This document shows positions 9,212 to 18,534 of a DNA stretch of 46,869 nt, piece after piece. The DNA is from a virus. The notes beneath the pieces are model-generated. The model was not told the origin of the DNA. It saw nothing but the letters and a program-made list of their open reading frames with translations, and searched no databases. The stretch covers positions 1-46,869 of the IMG/VR virus record IMGVR_UViG_3300020463_002569. One strand, written 5' to 3'. Numbering within the stretch: the first letter of the stretch is position 1; each line of letters opens with the position of its first letter. The position numbers were made by a program, and so were the translations under genes.

Positions 9212-9500
9212 TGGCGAAATAACTACGGTTGGTGTGTCCAAAGATCCTGGCACTTTTATCGAATGCGATTTGGAACTTATGGAAAAAGTGCAAAAAGCTC
9301 CACACACGTTTTTGATTAAGGATAAAAAATTAGTATCCAAAATAAATCTTCCTACCAAGGAGCCTAAAAAACTACGGCTGTCAGATGAGCCACCTGGTTG
9401 GATATGTTCCCATGATAATTTTTTTGAAGTAATTGAGTATGCAAACGAAAAACCATTATGGTTCGATTTTGACAAACATAAATGGGTGCGTTATGATTGA
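9186..9500 (+). CDS. Small hypothetical protein
   Basis: A 104-residue protein of unknown function. Beta-rich N-terminus (MYRIYYTHDGEITTVGV), a Lys/Pro-rich centre and an aromatic C-terminus (WFDFDKHKWVRYD). No signal peptide, membrane helix or known catalytic motif. It overlaps the upstream glycosyltransferase candidate by 26 bases and the downstream gene by eight, so it belongs to the same translationally coupled cluster. Confidence 0.5.
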   Translation: MYRIYYTHDGEITTVGVSKDPGTFIECDLELMEKVQKAPHTFLIKDKKLVSKINLPTKEPKKLRLSDEPPGWICSHDNFFEVIEYANEKPLWFDFDKHKWVRYD

Positions 9501-10353
9501 TATAGCAGATCTTGATGTCGTGTTTTTATCTTACAAAGAGCCTAATAAGGAACACAATTGGCTGGACCTTAAAGCGAAATGCCCATGGGCCAAACGTGTC
9601 GATGGAGTAGAAGGATCTGATGCCGCACACAAAGCTGCAGGAGAATGTGCTAAAACAGAAAGATTTGTTTTAGTAGATGGGGACAACATTGTTGATCCGG
9701 CTATATTTGATCAACAGATCGATCTATCTAAACAAAATGAAAATGTTGTTATACGTTGGCGTAGCCTTAATAATATTAATGGATTGAAATATGGAAATGG
9801 TGGAGTATCATGTTGGACAAAACAATTTGTGCGGAATATGAAGACACATGAAAACACAGATGGCTCAGAAGCATCTCTAGTAGAGTTTTGTTATGAGGAT
9901 GGCTATTTGGCCTATCCACAATGTTATTCTACCACTATAATAAATCATACCGCACAACAGGCGTGGCAAGCTGGCTTTAGGGAAGGAGTCAAAATGTCGT
10001 TAGATCGTGGCAAAAGGAAGACTCCAGGCGAATTTTTACAGTCTGTACATAAACAAAATTTACTGTGTTTGCTGACTTGGATGAGTGTAGGCGCTGATGT
10101 AAAACACGGTTTATGGGCCATGTACGGAGCATGTGAAGGTTGTTATATGACAATGGTTGCAGATTGGGACCATGTTAATGTGCGAGACTTTAAATATTTA
10201 GAACAACATTGGGACGATAAACACATTAAAGAACAAGATCTTGCAAACACAATAGACCAACTGATTGCAGAACTTAATTATACTTTAGGAGTGTCAGCGT
10301 CCAGATTAGGAGCAGAACAGTCGAAGTTTTTTAAGTTTTGTATGAAATGGTAA
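9493..10353 (+). CDS. GT-A-like protein of the phage YKEPN type
   Basis: About 286 residues from the ATG at 9493, chosen because it overlaps the preceding stop by only eight bases and gives the N-terminus MIDIADLDVVFLSYKEPN; an in-frame ATG 60 bases upstream would add residues lying inside the previous gene. The strand VFLSYKEPN followed by a helix and then RFVLVDGDNIVDP (DGDN in the DxD position) looks like a GT-A fold. The same module (TIVLGYKEPNIQENY) recurs in the repeat protein at 20983-22491. Probably a glycosyltransferase; donor and acceptor unknown. It directly precedes the first radical SAM gene with a seven-base overlap. Confidence 0.55.
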   Translation: MIDIADLDVVFLSYKEPNKEHNWLDLKAKCPWAKRVDGVEGSDAAHKAAGECAKTERFVLVDGDNIVDPAIFDQQIDLSKQNENVVIRWRSLNNINGLKYGNGGVSCWTKQFVRNMKTHENTDGSEASLVEFCYEDGYLAYPQCYSTTIINHTAQQAWQAGFREGVKMSLDRGKRKTPGEFLQSVHKQNLLCLLTWMSVGADVKHGLWAMYGACEGCYMTMVADWDHVNVRDFKYLEQHWDDKHIKEQDLANTIDQLIAELNYTLGVSASRLGAEQSKFFKFCMKW

Positions 10354-11711
10354 GCAAATATCAAACAGACGCAAATAAAGCCAGACTAAAATTAGATAAA
10401 GTATCTGATACCATGTGTTTGGCAAAGTGGATGCAAACTTCTTTGCATTTGACCACAGGTATGACCAATTCCTGTTATCATCCTCCTTTGCACAAAATAG
10501 ATTTAGAACAGATAAAAAATAATCCTTCCAAATTACACAACACGGATGAAAAAAAATTGCAACGCGGTCAAATGTTGCATGGAAAAAGACCAGCTGGATG
10601 TTCCTATTGTTGGAAGTTAGAAGATAACAAACAAATGTCAGACAGATTTTATAGGTCAGGTGAACCATGGGCAATGGACAACTATCAAAACATATTACAA
10701 GATCCACATGCTGATGTAGTACCAACTTATGTAGAAGTAGACTTCTCTAGTGCATGTAATTTTAGATGTTCATATTGTTCGCCACAGTTTTCAACTGCAT
10801 GGGCACAAGAGGCAGAAGAGCATGGAGCATATCCCACAAGTGTACCACACAATGATCCTGCACACTTCCAAGGTGAACGTAAAGTGTTGGCACAAAAAGA
10901 TAATCCATATGTGGAAGCATTCTGGAAATGGTGGCCTGCACTGTATCCTAAACTAAAACACTTTAGAATGACAGGTGGTGAGCCAATGATGGACAAAAAT
11001 ACTTTTAAAGTATTTGATTATGTAATCGATAATCCTAAACAAGATCTACATCTCAATGTCACATCAAACTTTTGTCCACCTGCTCCAGCACTTGGAGACA
11101 AATACTTTAACAGTGTTAAAACAATGTGTGATGGTGCAATGATTGAACACTTTATGCAGTTTGTTTCACTCGATGCTTGGGGTGAAAAAGCAGAATACAT
11201 TAGGAACGGCATGGACTTTGGCACTGTGTGGTATAATGTAAATCGTTTTCTCACTGACATACAAGGACACAACTCTATAACATTTATTATAACAATGAAT
11301 AACCTAAGTGTATCAAGTCTTAAAACACTTATGGAAAACATATTAACACTAAGACAAAAATACTCATCTACCTACCAACGTGTATGGTTTGACACTCCTA
11401 TTTTGAGACAGCCCATATGGCAACACATTGGACTTCTTGATGAATCCTTTGCACACTATTTTGAAGACGCTATAGAATACATGAAACAGCATCAACACAG
11501 CACAGATATGGTTGCATTCAGAGATTTCGAAATAGCCAAATTACAAAGAACATACCAAATAATGAAGCAAGGATTAGATGATAAACATACACACATGGCT
11601 AATTTTTGGCGTTTTTTCAGGACACATGACGTAAGAAGAAAAACTGATCTCGTTGCAACATTTCCTGAATATAATCGATGGTTTAGTTTATGTCAGAAAG
11701 CAACACAATGA
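10347..11711 (+). CDS. Radical SAM protein 1 with N-terminal twitch-like Cys module
   Basis: About 454 residues from the ATG at 10347 (a TTG three codons upstream is also possible). The radical SAM motif CNFRCSYC (Cys137, Cys141, Cys144) binds the [4Fe-4S] cluster that cleaves S-adenosylmethionine, and TGGEP follows on the next strand. Unusually, four Cys lie before this core (Cys24, Cys43, Cys85, Cys88; CLAKW, NSCYH, GCSYCWK), forming an auxiliary cluster site like a twitch or half-SPASM domain at the N-terminus. It is closely related to the next gene (shared HKIDLE, LHNT, RPAGC segments). Reaction unknown; twitch/SPASM enzymes modify peptides, sugars or cofactors. Confidence 0.8.
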   Translation: MVSKYQTDANKARLKLDKVSDTMCLAKWMQTSLHLTTGMTNSCYHPPLHKIDLEQIKNNPSKLHNTDEKKLQRGQMLHGKRPAGCSYCWKLEDNKQMSDRFYRSGEPWAMDNYQNILQDPHADVVPTYVEVDFSSACNFRCSYCSPQFSTAWAQEAEEHGAYPTSVPHNDPAHFQGERKVLAQKDNPYVEAFWKWWPALYPKLKHFRMTGGEPMMDKNTFKVFDYVIDNPKQDLHLNVTSNFCPPAPALGDKYFNSVKTMCDGAMIEHFMQFVSLDAWGEKAEYIRNGMDFGTVWYNVNRFLTDIQGHNSITFIITMNNLSVSSLKTLMENILTLRQKYSSTYQRVWFDTPILRQPIWQHIGLLDESFAHYFEDAIEYMKQHQHSTDMVAFRDFEIAKLQRTYQIMKQGLDDKHTHMANFWRFFRTHDVRRKTDLVATFPEYNRWFSLCQKATQ

Positions 11712-13054
11712 GTGAAGATCTAGAATTTAAACAAAAATATTTAGATACAAAATCGGCGTCGTTCTGTGCGGCAAAATGGTACAATGCAACAATATGGCTT
11801 GGTAGCGGCATGACTACTAGTTGTCATCACCCCCTTCCACATAAAATTGATCTAGAAGAAATAAAGAAAAATCCTAGTGCATTACACAACACTAAGGAAA
11901 AAAAAGAACAACGTAGACAAATGCAATGCGGTGAAAGACCCGCAGGATGTGAATACTGTTGGAAAATAGAAGACATTGGCAGAGATTCAATCAGTGATAG
12001 AGTATACAAGTCTAAAATTTATACTGACAACGATCTTGACTTGGCTTATAAGTCTGACTATAAAAAGGATTTTAATTTACGCACATTGGAAATTGCTTTT
12101 GACAGAACGTGCAACTTTGCATGTTCATATTGTAATCCAGCTTTTAGCACCACATGGGCAAGAGATATCAATCAAGGTGGTCCTTACAACGACATGATTA
12201 CAGACGGAAGAAATCATTTTACACATTCCCATGAATCCGCTGAACCATATAAGAAAGATGAGACAAATCCGTATGTGGAAGCATTTTATAAATGGTGGGA
12301 GTCTGATTTGCACAAAAGTTTGGACGAACTGCGAATAACAGGCGGTGAACCAATGATGAGTCCAAATTTATGGAGGTTACTTGATTGGATCGAAACACAA
12401 GGACACAAGATGAATCCTAATATGCGTATTGCAATAAATTCAAATTTAGGTGCCAAACAATCTATAATAGATAGGTTTAAGGAAAAATTAAAAAACTTTT
12501 CAAATTTTCATTTGTATACAAGTAATGAATCTGTATCAAGCCAAGCCGAATACATAAGAGATGGACTAAATTTTACCCAATGGTATGAAAACATGTTGTC
12601 TATGATGAAAGAAAATATTCCTTCCGAAATACACAACATGGCAACAATTAATGCATTGTGTTTGGAAACTTTGCCACAATTTTTAGAACAACTTGTAAGA
12701 TTAAAGACAGCAAGTAAATTATACGGGCCTAGATTAAATTTTACATTGAACATTTTACGTTTTCCAAGTTTTCAATCTCCTTTAGTGCTTCCTGATGATC
12801 TACGTAACCTTTTTAAACAAAATCTAGAAAAGTTTCTAAGTAATAATTCCAAATATTTAGAACATATGGAGATTAACCATACGCAAAGATTAATAGACTA
12901 TCTTGATGTAGTTAAAACTCCACACGCTGGTGCAGCTACACAAGAAAAATTACAAAAAGATTTCAAAATTTTTTATAGTCAATACGACAAAAGAAGAGGA
13001 AAAAACTTTGTGAAAACTTTTCCTATTATCGGGGAGTGGTATGGCCAACTATGA
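11708..13054 (+). CDS. Radical SAM protein 2 with N-terminal twitch-like Cys module
   Basis: About 448 residues from the ATG at 11708, which overlaps the preceding TGA as ATGA; an in-frame ATG at 11690 is an alternative. The radical SAM core motif is CNFACSYC (Cys135, Cys139, Cys142) with TGGEP downstream. The auxiliary Cys are 20, 39, 81 and 84 (FCAAKW, SCHHP, GCEYCWK). The first 90 residues track radical SAM protein 1 closely, so the two are tandem paralogues that may act on related substrates or together. No signal peptide; cytoplasmic. Confidence 0.8.
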   Translation: MSEDLEFKQKYLDTKSASFCAAKWYNATIWLGSGMTTSCHHPLPHKIDLEEIKKNPSALHNTKEKKEQRRQMQCGERPAGCEYCWKIEDIGRDSISDRVYKSKIYTDNDLDLAYKSDYKKDFNLRTLEIAFDRTCNFACSYCNPAFSTTWARDINQGGPYNDMITDGRNHFTHSHESAEPYKKDETNPYVEAFYKWWESDLHKSLDELRITGGEPMMSPNLWRLLDWIETQGHKMNPNMRIAINSNLGAKQSIIDRFKEKLKNFSNFHLYTSNESVSSQAEYIRDGLNFTQWYENMLSMMKENIPSEIHNMATINALCLETLPQFLEQLVRLKTASKLYGPRLNFTLNILRFPSFQSPLVLPDDLRNLFKQNLEKFLSNNSKYLEHMEINHTQRLIDYLDVVKTPHAGAATQEKLQKDFKIFYSQYDKRRGKNFVKTFPIIGEWYGQL

Positions 13055-14321
13055 AGATAAGTTACCAAACAAGATAAAACTAGATCAACTTACCGATCGA
13101 GAAAAAATACATCTTACTGGTAACAAATATTTTTGCATGTTGCCATGGACACATCTACATGCCTATCCTAATGGAGATGCTTATCCATGTTGTCTTGCAT
13201 CGCATAAACATCCAATTGGTAATATGAGGGATGAAACAATAGATCAATTATGGAATAATAATGGTATGAAGACCTTGCGTAAAAATATGCTGACTGGCAA
13301 GGCATCAAAAGAGTGTGTCAAGTGTTATGAACAGGAATCCAATGGTTGGACCTCAATGCGTAAGTCTGCAAACAAACACTTTGGACATCATATTAAAGAG
13401 ATACATCATACAGAAGATGATGGTTACTATGAAAAAGTTAATATGATCTATTGGGACATAAGATTTTCAAACCTTTGTAATTTGTCATGTAGATATTGCG
13501 GCACTTATTTTTCTTCTAATTGGTATGATGATCAAGTTGCTTTATTTGGAAAGCCTAATCATCCAAAAGTAACTTATGCAGGTAGCTCTAAAACAGATGC
13601 ATATGACCAATTAATCAATTATTTGCCAATGGTTGAACAGGTATATTTTGCTGGCGGTGAGCCTTTGATAATGGAAGAACATTATAAAATTTTAAAGGCG
13701 TTAATTGATATAGGTAAAGCTGATAAAGTGAGGCTAATTTATAACACCAATTTTACGAGGCTGGCTTACAAAAAGTTAAATGTGTTGGATCTATGGCCTG
13801 AATTTGAAGACGTCAGTGTTGGTGCGTCATTAGATGCAATGGGTCCAAGGGCAGAACTTATCCGTAATGGCACCATATGGAAGGATGTCGAAAACAACAG
13901 AGAACTAATGATGAAAAAATGTCCTAAAGTGGATTTTTATGTAAGTGCAACTCTGTCAGCTTTTAACGCCAAACATGTTGTTGACTTTCACGATGACTGG
14001 GTTGAAAAAGGATTTATTACCTACAAGGATTGGAATATGAATGTTGTGCAAGATCCAGAACACTACAGAGCTGATATTTTGCCCTTGTCTATGAAAGAAA
14101 AAATTACTGAGGATTATAAAACACACATTAACAAAATTGCTCCATATGATGATCTTGGTAGAGCAACTAATGGGTTTAGAAGTGCAATAAAATTTATTAA
14201 TTCAACTGACAATACTGTTTTGTTGCCAAAGTTTAAAAAGTATATCAAACTTTTGGATGAAAGAAGAAAACAAAACACATTACAAATATTTCCAGAATTA
14301 CAGGGGATATTTGATGTCTAA
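13041..14321 (+). CDS. Radical SAM protein 3 with N-terminal twitch-like Cys module
   Basis: 426 residues. GGGGAG lies just before the ATG, supporting this start, and the gene overlaps the previous one by 14 bases. The N-terminal module has Cys32 (CMLPWTH), Cys50-Cys51 (PCCLA) and Cys92/Cys95 (ECVKCYE), the classical C-PW ... CC ... CxxC pattern of a twitch or half-SPASM auxiliary cluster. The radical SAM core is CNLSCRYC (Cys146, Cys150, Cys153) followed by AGGEPLI. It differs from proteins 1 and 2 in the N-terminal module, forming its own subgroup. Substrate unknown. Confidence 0.8.
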   Translation: MANYEDKLPNKIKLDQLTDREKIHLTGNKYFCMLPWTHLHAYPNGDAYPCCLASHKHPIGNMRDETIDQLWNNNGMKTLRKNMLTGKASKECVKCYEQESNGWTSMRKSANKHFGHHIKEIHHTEDDGYYEKVNMIYWDIRFSNLCNLSCRYCGTYFSSNWYDDQVALFGKPNHPKVTYAGSSKTDAYDQLINYLPMVEQVYFAGGEPLIMEEHYKILKALIDIGKADKVRLIYNTNFTRLAYKKLNVLDLWPEFEDVSVGASLDAMGPRAELIRNGTIWKDVENNRELMMKKCPKVDFYVSATLSAFNAKHVVDFHDDWVEKGFITYKDWNMNVVQDPEHYRADILPLSMKEKITEDYKTHINKIAPYDDLGRATNGFRSAIKFINSTDNTVLLPKFKKYIKLLDERRKQNTLQIFPELQGIFDV

Positions 14322-15504
14322 TAAATGTGTACTGCCTTGGATTCATACAGAACTTTCAACAAATGGCAAGTTTAGACCCTGTTGCCTGTTCAAAGATTTT
14401 ATTAAAAAACCAGATGGTACACACTACAGTGTTCAGAATGGTGATTCTATTGAAGATGTGTTTAAATCAGAATACATGCAAAAAATAAGGCAGGATTTTT
14501 TAGCAGGTAAAAAGATAAGAGAATGTGATGCATGTTGGCAAGTTGAACAAAGTGGTGGTGTTAGTAAACGTATGAACGATAACAAAACTTTTAATGTTTA
14601 CAACAGTATGATAGATCCTAAAATAATCTATATGGGTATAAAATTTGGCAACATTTGTAATTTAAAATGCAGAATTTGTGGATCTCAATCGTCTTCAAAA
14701 TGGGCACAAGAGGAAATGAAAATTTATGGATCTAACAGCGATGCTTACCATATAGCAAAGAATAATCTAAAGGATGGGTCATGGCCTAGAGAATCGACAA
14801 AATTTTGGAGTGATATTATCCAGGTACTCCCTGCAATATCTCTTATGGAATTTACTGGTGGAGAGCCTATGATGATTCAAGAGCAATTTGAACTTTTAAA
14901 AATATCAAAAGACAATGGATGGTCAAAAAAACAAAAAGTTCATTACAATACAAACGGAACTCACTTTCCTGAATATGCTATTGATAATATTTGGCCTTTT
15001 TTTAAACATGTAGACATAGCATTTAGCATTGATGATGTAGGACCTCGGTTTGAATATCAAAGATTTGGTGCTGAATGGAATCTGGTTAATGATAACATCG
15101 AACGTTTTCATAAGGCCAAATCTAAATCAAAAAATATTACTACACAAGTCTGTTTAACTATTAATATGTTCAATATATTCAATGTTGAAAATCTTTTTAA
15201 ATGGATCAACACTAAGACGTTTGACCATGTGTACGTTAATTTTTTACACAGTCCGAAAGAATACTGTGTTAAGTATCTACCATTAAAATATAAAAATATA
15301 ATTACTGAGAAATTGTTAAATTATGCAGGACCAGAACAATATAGAAATCAAATACAAACTTTTTTAAAGTTTATGAATGAAACATTTGATGAAACTGTCT
15401 CGGTGCACAGCAAAAGAACGCAAAAAATACTTGGGAGCGATAAGTTCAGACAAGAAAAGTTTTATAAAATTTTTCCCGAATATAAAGGATTGATCGATGA
15501 ATAA
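14314..15504 (+). CDS. Radical SAM protein 4 with N-terminal twitch-like Cys module
   Basis: 396 residues from the ATG at 14314, preceded by AGGGG and overlapping the upstream stop by eight bases; an upstream in-frame ATG at 14257 would overlap the previous gene by 65 bases and is unlikely. The N-terminal module starts almost at residue 1: Cys5 (CVLPW), Cys23-Cys24 (RPCCL), Cys71/Cys74 (ECDACWQ). The core motif is CNLKCRIC (Cys115, Cys119, Cys122), then TGGEP. It is very similar along its length to the next protein (FGNICNLKCRICGS, FSIDDVGPRFEYQRF), so the pair is a recent tandem duplication. Confidence 0.8.
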   Translation: MSNKCVLPWIHTELSTNGKFRPCCLFKDFIKKPDGTHYSVQNGDSIEDVFKSEYMQKIRQDFLAGKKIRECDACWQVEQSGGVSKRMNDNKTFNVYNSMIDPKIIYMGIKFGNICNLKCRICGSQSSSKWAQEEMKIYGSNSDAYHIAKNNLKDGSWPRESTKFWSDIIQVLPAISLMEFTGGEPMMIQEQFELLKISKDNGWSKKQKVHYNTNGTHFPEYAIDNIWPFFKHVDIAFSIDDVGPRFEYQRFGAEWNLVNDNIERFHKAKSKSKNITTQVCLTINMFNIFNVENLFKWINTKTFDHVYVNFLHSPKEYCVKYLPLKYKNIITEKLLNYAGPEQYRNQIQTFLKFMNETFDETVSVHSKRTQKILGSDKFRQEKFYKIFPEYKGLIDE

Positions 15505-16642
15505 GATTTGTACTTTGCCTTGGATGCACATTGAAACAACACCTCTAGGTCAATTTAGACCATGCTGTTTAGCAGAAGAATCTATTCCTAATTTAAACAT
15601 TATACAAGGGCACACAATAAAAGATGCATTTCATTCCCCTTACATGGAAAATTTAAGGCAAGAGTTTTTATCTGGCAAAAAGCCAGATACATGTGCTAAA
15701 TGTTGGGCTCTTGAATCAGCAGGTGGCACGTCAAAAAGAATGATTTCCAATCAAAAATTTGGAGTAGACACATCAAAAACATCTCTTAAGTTTTTAGATC
15801 TTAAACTTGGAAACATTTGCAACTTAAAATGTAGAATATGTGGATCTTGGTCTAGTTCCAAGTGGGCTCAAGAAGAAATAAGTTTAGACCATAATAAAGC
15901 ACAAGGTTGGCTAAAAGCAGGACAATGGCCGAGAAAAAAACATAATTTATGGAAAGAAATAATTAATCTACTCCCCGATATAAAGTTTTTTGAATTTACT
16001 GGAGGAGAACCATTTTTAATTAAGGAACATTTTGATTTGCTAGAAAAAAGTGTTGAACTTGGAACTAGTAAAAAACAAGAAATACACTACAATACAAACG
16101 GAACCACTTTCCCCAAACACGCTGTGGAAAAAATATGGCCGCACTTTAAAAATGTTGAAATAGCGTTTAGTATAGATGATATAGGTGAAAGGTTCGAATA
16201 CCAAAGATTCCCAGCAAAATGGAACGAGGTAACAAACAACGTAAAAAAATTTAACTCCATAAAGTCTGATTATAAAAATATTACCACACAAATTTGCTGT
16301 ACTATAAACATACAAAATATTTTTAACTTAGAAAACATTGTTGCTTGGATAGAAAAACAACCGTTTGATTACGTATTTTTTAATTATTTACATGAGTCAA
16401 AAGAATGGAACGTGCAGTATCTACCTAAAAAATATAAATTGCACATACAAAATAAATTGTTAGGTAGTAAAATGATTAGCAAACACAAAAAAGAACTTCA
16501 TAAGGCTTTAATTTTTATGATGGATAATGATCTTGGTGATGACCAAATGCATTGGCAAAGAAAACGTAAAATTACACAAAGTGACAAATTTAGAAAGCAG
16601 GCATTTGAGGAAGTTCATCCTGAGTATAGGGGTTTATTATGA
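15497..16642 (+). CDS. Radical SAM protein 5 with N-terminal twitch-like Cys module
   Basis: 381 residues, overlapping the upstream gene by eight bases. N-terminal cluster Cys: 5 (CTLPW), 23-24 (RPCCL), 66 and 69 (TCAKCW). Core CNLKCRIC (Cys108, Cys112, Cys115) and FTGGEPFL downstream. It matches protein 4 segment by segment, including FSIDDIGERFEYQRFPAKWN and a C-terminal YLPKKYK stretch, while the C-terminus diverges. Conservation of both cluster sites in both copies argues that each is functional. Probably acts on a substrate close to that of protein 4. Confidence 0.8.
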   Translation: MNKICTLPWMHIETTPLGQFRPCCLAEESIPNLNIIQGHTIKDAFHSPYMENLRQEFLSGKKPDTCAKCWALESAGGTSKRMISNQKFGVDTSKTSLKFLDLKLGNICNLKCRICGSWSSSKWAQEEISLDHNKAQGWLKAGQWPRKKHNLWKEIINLLPDIKFFEFTGGEPFLIKEHFDLLEKSVELGTSKKQEIHYNTNGTTFPKHAVEKIWPHFKNVEIAFSIDDIGERFEYQRFPAKWNEVTNNVKKFNSIKSDYKNITTQICCTINIQNIFNLENIVAWIEKQPFDYVFFNYLHESKEWNVQYLPKKYKLHIQNKLLGSKMISKHKKELHKALIFMMDNDLGDDQMHWQRKRKITQSDKFRKQAFEEVHPEYRGLL

Positions 16643-17928
16643 AAAAAATAAAACCTGCTGATGGTAATAAAACTTTTTGCATGGCCCCATGGACACACAC
16701 CTATCTTTCCCCACAGACGGAAAGAAGAATGTGTTGTGCTTCTCGGGAACCTGCACAAAGTTTTAAACAGTACATAGACACTGGAAATGACAGTAAAGCC
16801 TACAATCCATTAACTTTGAAAGAACACTGGAACTCACAACATATGCGTTCGGTCAGAAAAAGAATGTTACAAGGAAAAACGTTGCCTGAGTGCGAAGTGT
16901 GTAATGATAAACTTCTTAACACAGATGTATACAAATCATATTGGAATCATTTATTTGAACATCTTATCGACAAAGCTTTTACTGACACCCAAGAGGATGG
17001 AACCACAACCATGCCTGTGATTTCTTATGACTATAGGTTTAACAATCTGTGTAATTTCAAATGCCGGATGTGCGGAAGCATGTTAAGTTCCTCATGGGAA
17101 TCTGAGCAAAGGAAACACAAGGACTGGTCTATATCAAGTTCACCTTGGATGGAACCAAAATTAAGGGAGCAAATCAAATCTTTTCAAGATACACAAGTTG
17201 TTAATGAATTTATGCATGGAGTCGAAAACCAAATCATTAGGGAAATTTATTGGTGCGGAGGTGAACCTTTGATGTGGGACATACATTGGACTGCAATGCA
17301 AAGAATAATTGATTTAGGATTTGCCAAAGAAGTGTATGTGCGATACAACACAAATTTAAGCAGAACAACGTATAAGAAACAAAATGTATTTGACATGTTA
17401 AAACATTTTCAAGATTGGCAGATATGTGCTTCTCTGGATGGCACAGGAAAAATAGGAGAGTATATACGTGATGGACTTGACTATGATTTGTGGCTAAACA
17501 ATTTTAAGGAAGGCAAATCTGCTTCAACCAATCCAAGGCAGATGCGTATAGACTATACGATTACAATGCCGGGACTACTAGAACTTAAAAATATGTTTGA
17601 CCTAAGTAGAGAACTAGACGTGCAAATATTAACAAAAGTAATGTTTACTTTTTCCAATGATGAAATCTTCAGTCCATTATCTTTGCCAAAAAATTTATTA
17701 CACAAAATTATAGATGATGCACTAAATTATATGGCACCAAAAGCAAATTGGAAACAGCAAAGTATGATCGATGTTTTACAGAATCTAAAGACAAGAGAGT
17801 GTTTTGTTCCATCATTAAAAGGTAAAAATAAACAGATAGCCATAGACAAGATAAGGAAAAAATCTATTAATGAAGTATTGGCAAATAACACAGAACTACT
17901 AGAGTGGTGGGAGACAAAGGTTAAATAG
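16639..17928 (+). CDS. Radical SAM protein 6 with N-terminal twitch-like Cys module
   Basis: 429 residues, starting within the preceding stop (ATGA). The N-terminal module has Cys14 (FCMAPWTH), Cys32-Cys33 (RMCCAS) and Cys85/Cys88 (ECEVCND). The core is CNFKCRMC (Cys138, Cys142, Cys145), followed after about 70 residues by YWCGGEPLMW. It is nearest in pattern to protein 3 but clearly distinct. It is the last of six consecutive radical SAM genes and is followed immediately by a methyltransferase gene, as if in one pathway. Confidence 0.8.
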   Translation: MKKIKPADGNKTFCMAPWTHTYLSPQTERRMCCASREPAQSFKQYIDTGNDSKAYNPLTLKEHWNSQHMRSVRKRMLQGKTLPECEVCNDKLLNTDVYKSYWNHLFEHLIDKAFTDTQEDGTTTMPVISYDYRFNNLCNFKCRMCGSMLSSSWESEQRKHKDWSISSSPWMEPKLREQIKSFQDTQVVNEFMHGVENQIIREIYWCGGEPLMWDIHWTAMQRIIDLGFAKEVYVRYNTNLSRTTYKKQNVFDMLKHFQDWQICASLDGTGKIGEYIRDGLDYDLWLNNFKEGKSASTNPRQMRIDYTITMPGLLELKNMFDLSRELDVQILTKVMFTFSNDEIFSPLSLPKNLLHKIIDDALNYMAPKANWKQQSMIDVLQNLKTRECFVPSLKGKNKQIAIDKIRKKSINEVLANNTELLEWWETKVK

Positions 17929-18522
17929 TTGAATGTTCAACTGGATCAAAAAAAAGTATACAAAAATATTATTAGAGATAAAATACTGGAAAAAAATAAG
18001 AGAATTGCGAAAGAAAGACCCTTTCATCTATCATTAGACACAGATCAACATGGTATGATTAAGTGTCATATTGATGGATGGATGCACATAGATGAAGCCA
18101 AAGTTTTATGGCAAACAATACAAAATCGGAAAAACTGTTTAGAACTAGGAACTTATAAAGGACTAAGCACTTGGATACTATCTGAGGCAAATCCAGATTG
18201 TAAAATAACTTCATTAGATATATTTCCTGAAAACACAAGCGCCGCCAAACTTAATTGTGTTGGTAAAAATAACATAAATTTTTTAACTGAAGACAGCAAT
18301 GAATGGCTAGATAATAGCACACAAAAATTTGATTGGGTTTTTGTTGATCATTCGCATGAAAGTTTTTACATGGACAGGACAATTATGCTTCTTAGTAAGT
18401 GCTTAGCCGAAGATCATTTAATTTTATTACATGATATGCATCTTCAAGGTGTACAACAGCAATCCTATAAATTTGCAAACTTAACAAGAATAAGAAATCT
18501 TGGCATCGGCACATTATGGTAG
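17929..18522 (+). CDS. Class I SAM-dependent methyltransferase-like protein
   Basis: 197 residues with a TTG start placed directly after the upstream stop codon; no ATG lies near the N-terminus. CLELGTYKGLSTWIL (about residues 70-84) is a Rossmann motif I with the glycine loop that holds SAM, ITSLDIFPEN gives the acidic residue after strand 2, and FDWVFVDHSHESF (about residues 133-145) is motif IV/V of the Methyltransf_24 type. The HDMH segment near residue 166 could bind a metal, as in O-methyltransferases. Likely O- or N-methylation of a sugar or small molecule made by the cluster. Its stop codon overlaps the promoter of the next gene. Confidence 0.65.
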   Translation: MNVQLDQKKVYKNIIRDKILEKNKRIAKERPFHLSLDTDQHGMIKCHIDGWMHIDEAKVLWQTIQNRKNCLELGTYKGLSTWILSEANPDCKITSLDIFPENTSAAKLNCVGKNNINFLTEDSNEWLDNSTQKFDWVFVDHSHESFYMDRTIMLLSKCLAEDHLILLHDMHLQGVQQQSYKFANLTRIRNLGIGTLW

Positions 18523-18528
18523 TATAAT
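18500..18528 (+). promoter_or_regulatory. Sigma70-type promoter giving a leaderless transcript
   Basis: TTGGCA (18500-18505), 17-base spacer, TATAAT (18523-18528), then six bases and ATG at 18535. The -35 box lies inside the end of the methyltransferase gene. A start at the usual distance from the -10 box falls on the A of the ATG. It would give the carbamoyltransferase sub-operon its own expression. Confidence 0.6.
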
Positions 18529-18534
18529 GTTATT

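Noticed and set aside
9433-9492. Upstream start for the GT-A-like gene at 9493
   Set aside because: The added residues come from another frame of the preceding gene; the ATG at 9493 gives the usual eight-base overlap and the expected first strand.
14257-14321. Upstream start for radical SAM protein 4
   Set aside because: It would lie inside the preceding gene by 65 bases, whereas the ATG at 14314 has AGGGG before it and begins the conserved CVLPW module.
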